DNA of 8,125 bases from Kiritimatiellales bacterium. Its GTDB lineage: Bacteria; Verrucomicrobiota; Kiritimatiellia; Kiritimatiellales; Pontiellaceae. Location: NCBI GenBank assembly GCA_013042165.1, contig JABDQT010000296.1, positions 1 through 8,125 on the forward strand, in the 5' to 3' direction. Shown here in pieces: positions 6,381 through 8,125 of this stretch. The position numbers and the translations under genes are program-made. How positions within the stretch are numbered: position 1 is the first letter of the stretch; every line of letters begins with the position of its first letter. The notes under the pieces were generated by a model. That model saw nothing but the letters and a program-made list of their open reading frames with translations, was not told the DNA's origin and made no database searches.

Positions 6381-7134
6381 ACGTTTTTCTTCCGCCGCCG
6401 AAACCTACGACCGCCACGCCCGACCGCAACTGTCGCTGGCGCAGTCGGTCATCTCCATGCTGCCGGAAATATATCCGGAGCAGATTCTCGATCTCGGCGC
6501 GGGGACCGGCCTGCTGACCCGCATGCTGACCGAGCGCTTTCCCGACGTGCCGATCGATGCGGTCGACGTGGCCGAAAAAATGGTCGAACACAGCCGGGCC
6601 CGGTTCGCCCGCTTTCCGCAGATCAACTGGATCGTGGGCGATGCGCAGACCTGGTGGGGCGGCGAACGGTATCCGCTTATCGTATCAAGCGCCTCGCTGC
6701 ACTGGGTTGCCGATCTGCGCCAAACCTGCGAAAACCTTTTCCAAAATTTGGAGCCAGACGGCATCCTCTCGCTCGGGATGATGCTCAGCGGCACACTTAA
6801 GGAGCTCCATGAGTTGCGCAACGAAATCGCTCCTGAAAAAACACCCCTGCTCACGTTGCCGACCTATGTAGAGACCAAGGCCTGCCTGCAGGAGGCCGGT
6901 TTTGTGCTCGAGCGTCGCAAACACAGCGAAGAGGAAATCATATACGACGACGCGAAAGCCTTCCTGAAAGCGATCCACGAACAGGGCGTGACCGGCGGGA
7001 AAGTCAGCGCCGGCAATGCGCCGCTCAACCGCACCGAGCTGAGCCGGCTCGTGGCCGACTATCAGGAAAAATACGCCTCCGACGGCGGTGTCTATGCCAC
7101 ATACGAAACCGCTACGTTCTTGCTGACCAAGTAG
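6370..7134 (+). CDS. bioC: malonyl-ACP O-methyltransferase
   Basis: BioC methylates the free carboxyl of malonyl-ACP with S-adenosylmethionine (SAM), so that fatty acid synthesis can build the pimeloyl chain. The ATG at 6370 gives 254 residues (E. coli 251) and begins MIGKRFSSAAETYDRHARPQ, the usual BioC N-terminus with its F-x-x-A-x-x-Y-D pattern. GGGA at 6359-6362 is the SD. An in-frame ATG at 6253 would add 39 unlike residues and overlap the mscS start. SAM motif I is ILDLGAGTG (39-47). Later landmarks are the acidic end of strand 2 (IDAVDVAEKMVE), GDAQ (about residue 97) and SSASLHWVADL, close to the SN-x-x-x-QW segment of BioC proteins. The C-terminal half contains the helical insertion typical of the family. 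bioD follows 22 bases later in the same direction. Confidence 0.9.
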   Translation: MIGKRFSSAAETYDRHARPQLSLAQSVISMLPEIYPEQILDLGAGTGLLTRMLTERFPDVPIDAVDVAEKMVEHSRARFARFPQINWIVGDAQTWWGGERYPLIVSSASLHWVADLRQTCENLFQNLEPDGILSLGMMLSGTLKELHELRNEIAPEKTPLLTLPTYVETKACLQEAGFVLERRKHSEEEIIYDDAKAFLKAIHEQGVTGGKVSAGNAPLNRTELSRLVADYQEKYASDGGVYATYETATFLLTK

Positions 7135-7156
7135 TTTTCGGGCATGGTTCGCTCGT

Positions 7157-7867
7157 ATGAAAGGCCTCTTCGTTACAGGAACCGACACCGGCATTGGGAA
7201 AACCGCACTCAGCGCACTCCTGGTGGCCGAGCTGCGCCGCCGGAAAATCAACGCGGCCCCCATGAAACCGGCGCAGACCGGTTGCGAAGGCGGCGTCCCC
7301 GACCTCGACTACTCGCTGGCTATGGCATCCATGGAAGTCGATGGCGACACCTACAAAAACATGTCGCCCTACACATTTGAACCCGCCTGCTCGCCGCATC
7401 TGGCTGCGGAAATGGCCGGAACGGAAATTGAAATCTCCGAGATCGTGATTGCGGCGCGCACGCTGGCCTCGGACTATGAGTTTGTGATCGCCGAAGGCGC
7501 GGGCGGAATCCTTGTACCGCTGAACAGGCGCGAGACCATGCTCGACCTGATGCAGGCGCTGAAGCTGCCTGTGCTGATTGCCGCACGTCCGGGCCTCGGA
7601 ACCATTAACCACACATTGCTGTCCATTCGTGCTTTACGTTCCGACGGACTCGATATCGCCGGTGTTGTATTCGTGGCCGGCACCTCCGACGAGCCGGGAT
7701 TCATCGAAGAGGACAACGGCACCACCATCGAGCAGTTCGGGAATATCCCGATTCTCGGCACCATCCCCTACTGCGCGCAACTCGCCGATCCCCATCCGGA
7801 CTATGACACCCTCCCGATCCCCGTCGTGGCCGAGGTGGAAAAAATTGCCAACCAGCTCGGAATCTAA
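7157..7867 (+). CDS. bioD: ATP-dependent dethiobiotin synthetase
   Basis: BioD closes the ureido ring of 7,8-diaminononanoate with CO2 and ATP to give dethiobiotin; it is a cytoplasmic P-loop enzyme. The 236 residues start MKGLFVTGTDTGIGKT, with the Walker A loop GTDTGIGKT at 8-16 (Lys15, Thr16). KPAQTG follows, with Lys37 at the same position as the active-site Lys37 of E. coli. Further marks are PYTFEPACSPHLAA (about 71-84), EGAGG (113-117) and the nucleotide-specificity end. The length is close to the usual 225-240. No SD is evident, so translation may be coupled to bioC 22 bases upstream. It appears to be the last gene of the bioC-bioD unit. There is no aminotransferase (bioA) or biotin synthase (bioB) beside it. 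Confidence 0.95.
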   Translation: MKGLFVTGTDTGIGKTALSALLVAELRRRKINAAPMKPAQTGCEGGVPDLDYSLAMASMEVDGDTYKNMSPYTFEPACSPHLAAEMAGTEIEISEIVIAARTLASDYEFVIAEGAGGILVPLNRRETMLDLMQALKLPVLIAARPGLGTINHTLLSIRALRSDGLDIAGVVFVAGTSDEPGFIEEDNGTTIEQFGNIPILGTIPYCAQLADPHPDYDTLPIPVVAEVEKIANQLGI

Positions 7868-8047
7868 ACGAAAAAACACGGATCAACCCTTGCAATGCCC
7901 CGGCAGGTCTGTTTGTTTGTCTTCTCATTGCAACAGCAAAAAGAACATCCCAGCAATGTCTAAACGGCGTATGAGGGATGCCAATTTCCTGCCTTGCGGC
8001 GGGCTCGCATGAAGAGATCAAACCGTAATAAAACGGAATGAGGAGTT
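7868..8047. other. 180-bp non-coding spacer after bioD
   Basis: I see no gene I would defend here. It has an A-run after the bioD stop (AACGAAAAAACAC), an 8-bp inverted repeat TTGCAATG (7890-7897) / CATTGCAA (7926-7933) with a 28-base spacer, a weaker CATCCC (7946-7951) / GGGATG (7975-7980) pair, and a tiny CCGT/ACGG hairpin (8023-8036). None is followed by a T-run, so no clear terminator for bioD is visible. No good -35/-10 pair for the downstream gene was found; an activator-dependent or alternative-sigma promoter is possible. Confidence 0.4.
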
Positions 8048-8125
8048 TTGCGAAATACAACCGAAATTACCATCGAGGCGCCGGTATCGACCGACGGTTA
8101 TGGACTGAACCAACTTGTAGAAGCC
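8048..8125 (+). CDS. ectA: N-terminal fragment, probable L-2,4-diaminobutyrate acetyltransferase
   Basis: Frame 2 is open to the window end (26 codons shown). After about eight leading residues it reads IEAPVSTDGYGLNQLVEA. This fits the start of EctA proteins, whose pattern is P-x-x-x-DG-(W/Y)-G-(I/L)-x-x-LV (Halomonas EctA has a PSPDDGWGIYELV stretch, from memory). EctA is a cytoplasmic GNAT enzyme that acetylates diaminobutyrate in ectoine synthesis, an osmolyte pathway. The start is awkward: an in-frame TGA at 8039-8041 leaves only TTG 8048, with AGGAG (8041-8045) just 2 bases before it and GGAA (8035-8038) 9 bases before it. An ATG at 8038 is in another frame. A different GNAT family member is the alternative. 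Confidence 0.45.
   Translation, partial: MRNTTEITIEAPVSTDGYGLNQLVEA

Noticed and set aside
6316..7933. TTGCAATG octamer at 6316 and 7890 and inverted at 7926, as a shared operator flanking bioC-bioD
   Set aside because: Only eight bases and different contexts, and one copy includes the ATG of the short upstream frame. It does not resemble BirA or BioR sites as I know them.
7956..8012. 18-codon frame in the bioD/ectA spacer
   Set aside because: No SD, no recognisable peptide, and nothing that couples it to a neighbour; short frames like this are expected by chance.
1..8125. CRISPR array, tRNA or rRNA, phage or transposase genes
   Set aside because: No regularly spaced repeats, cloverleaf or rRNA-like stretch, and no reading frame resembling a mobile-element protein was found.

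Overview
The window comes from a GC-rich bacterial chromosome of about 60% G+C with dense genes on both strands and no phage, CRISPR, rRNA or tRNA signal that I can see. Enzymes of central and cofactor metabolism predominate. A dispersed-looking repeat made of CACAAAG/CTTTGTG-type arms, an MscS channel and a probable ectoine gene suggest a marine or salt-exposed member of the PVC group, perhaps Verrucomicrobiota/Kiritimatiellota. That placement is a guess from general impression, not a measurement.

Layout: (1) 1-510 is the C-terminal end of an alpha-glucan (glycogen) phosphorylase that starts before the window. (2) 544-1515 is a complete CaCA-family Na+/Ca2+ exchanger. It converges on (3) a minus-strand pair, an unusual SDR protein (3302-2511) followed by an aldo/keto reductase (2475-1531). 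A hairpin between the two convergent genes could terminate from both sides. (4) From 3381 to 7867 lies a biotin locus: bioF, a BioH-like alpha/beta hydrolase, bioC and bioD, all on the plus strand. It is interrupted twice. A 184-bp nested inverted-repeat element lies between bioF and the hydrolase, and an MscS-type channel gene on the minus strand lies between the hydrolase and bioC. (5) After a 180-bp spacer, the last 78 bases look like the N-terminus of L-2,4-diaminobutyrate acetyltransferase (EctA).

How the genes fit together: BioC methylates malonyl-ACP to start pimeloyl synthesis. The hydrolase probably removes the methyl ester from pimeloyl-ACP, BioF condenses pimeloyl-ACP with alanine to 8-amino-7-oxononanoate (KAPA), and BioD makes dethiobiotin. 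The aminotransferase BioA and biotin synthase BioB are not in the window. Because mscS runs the opposite way, bioC-bioD needs its own promoter, and the 115-bp mscS/bioC divergent spacer carries leader-like structure. The SDR-AKR pair is a separate transcription unit diverging from bioF, with a good promoter that would give a leaderless mRNA.

I did not find a wholly new multi-gene system. The points most worth a second look are the nested palindromic element, the bioC leader, the degenerate catalytic residues of the SDR, the odd nucleophile elbow of the BioH-like protein and the mscS insertion.
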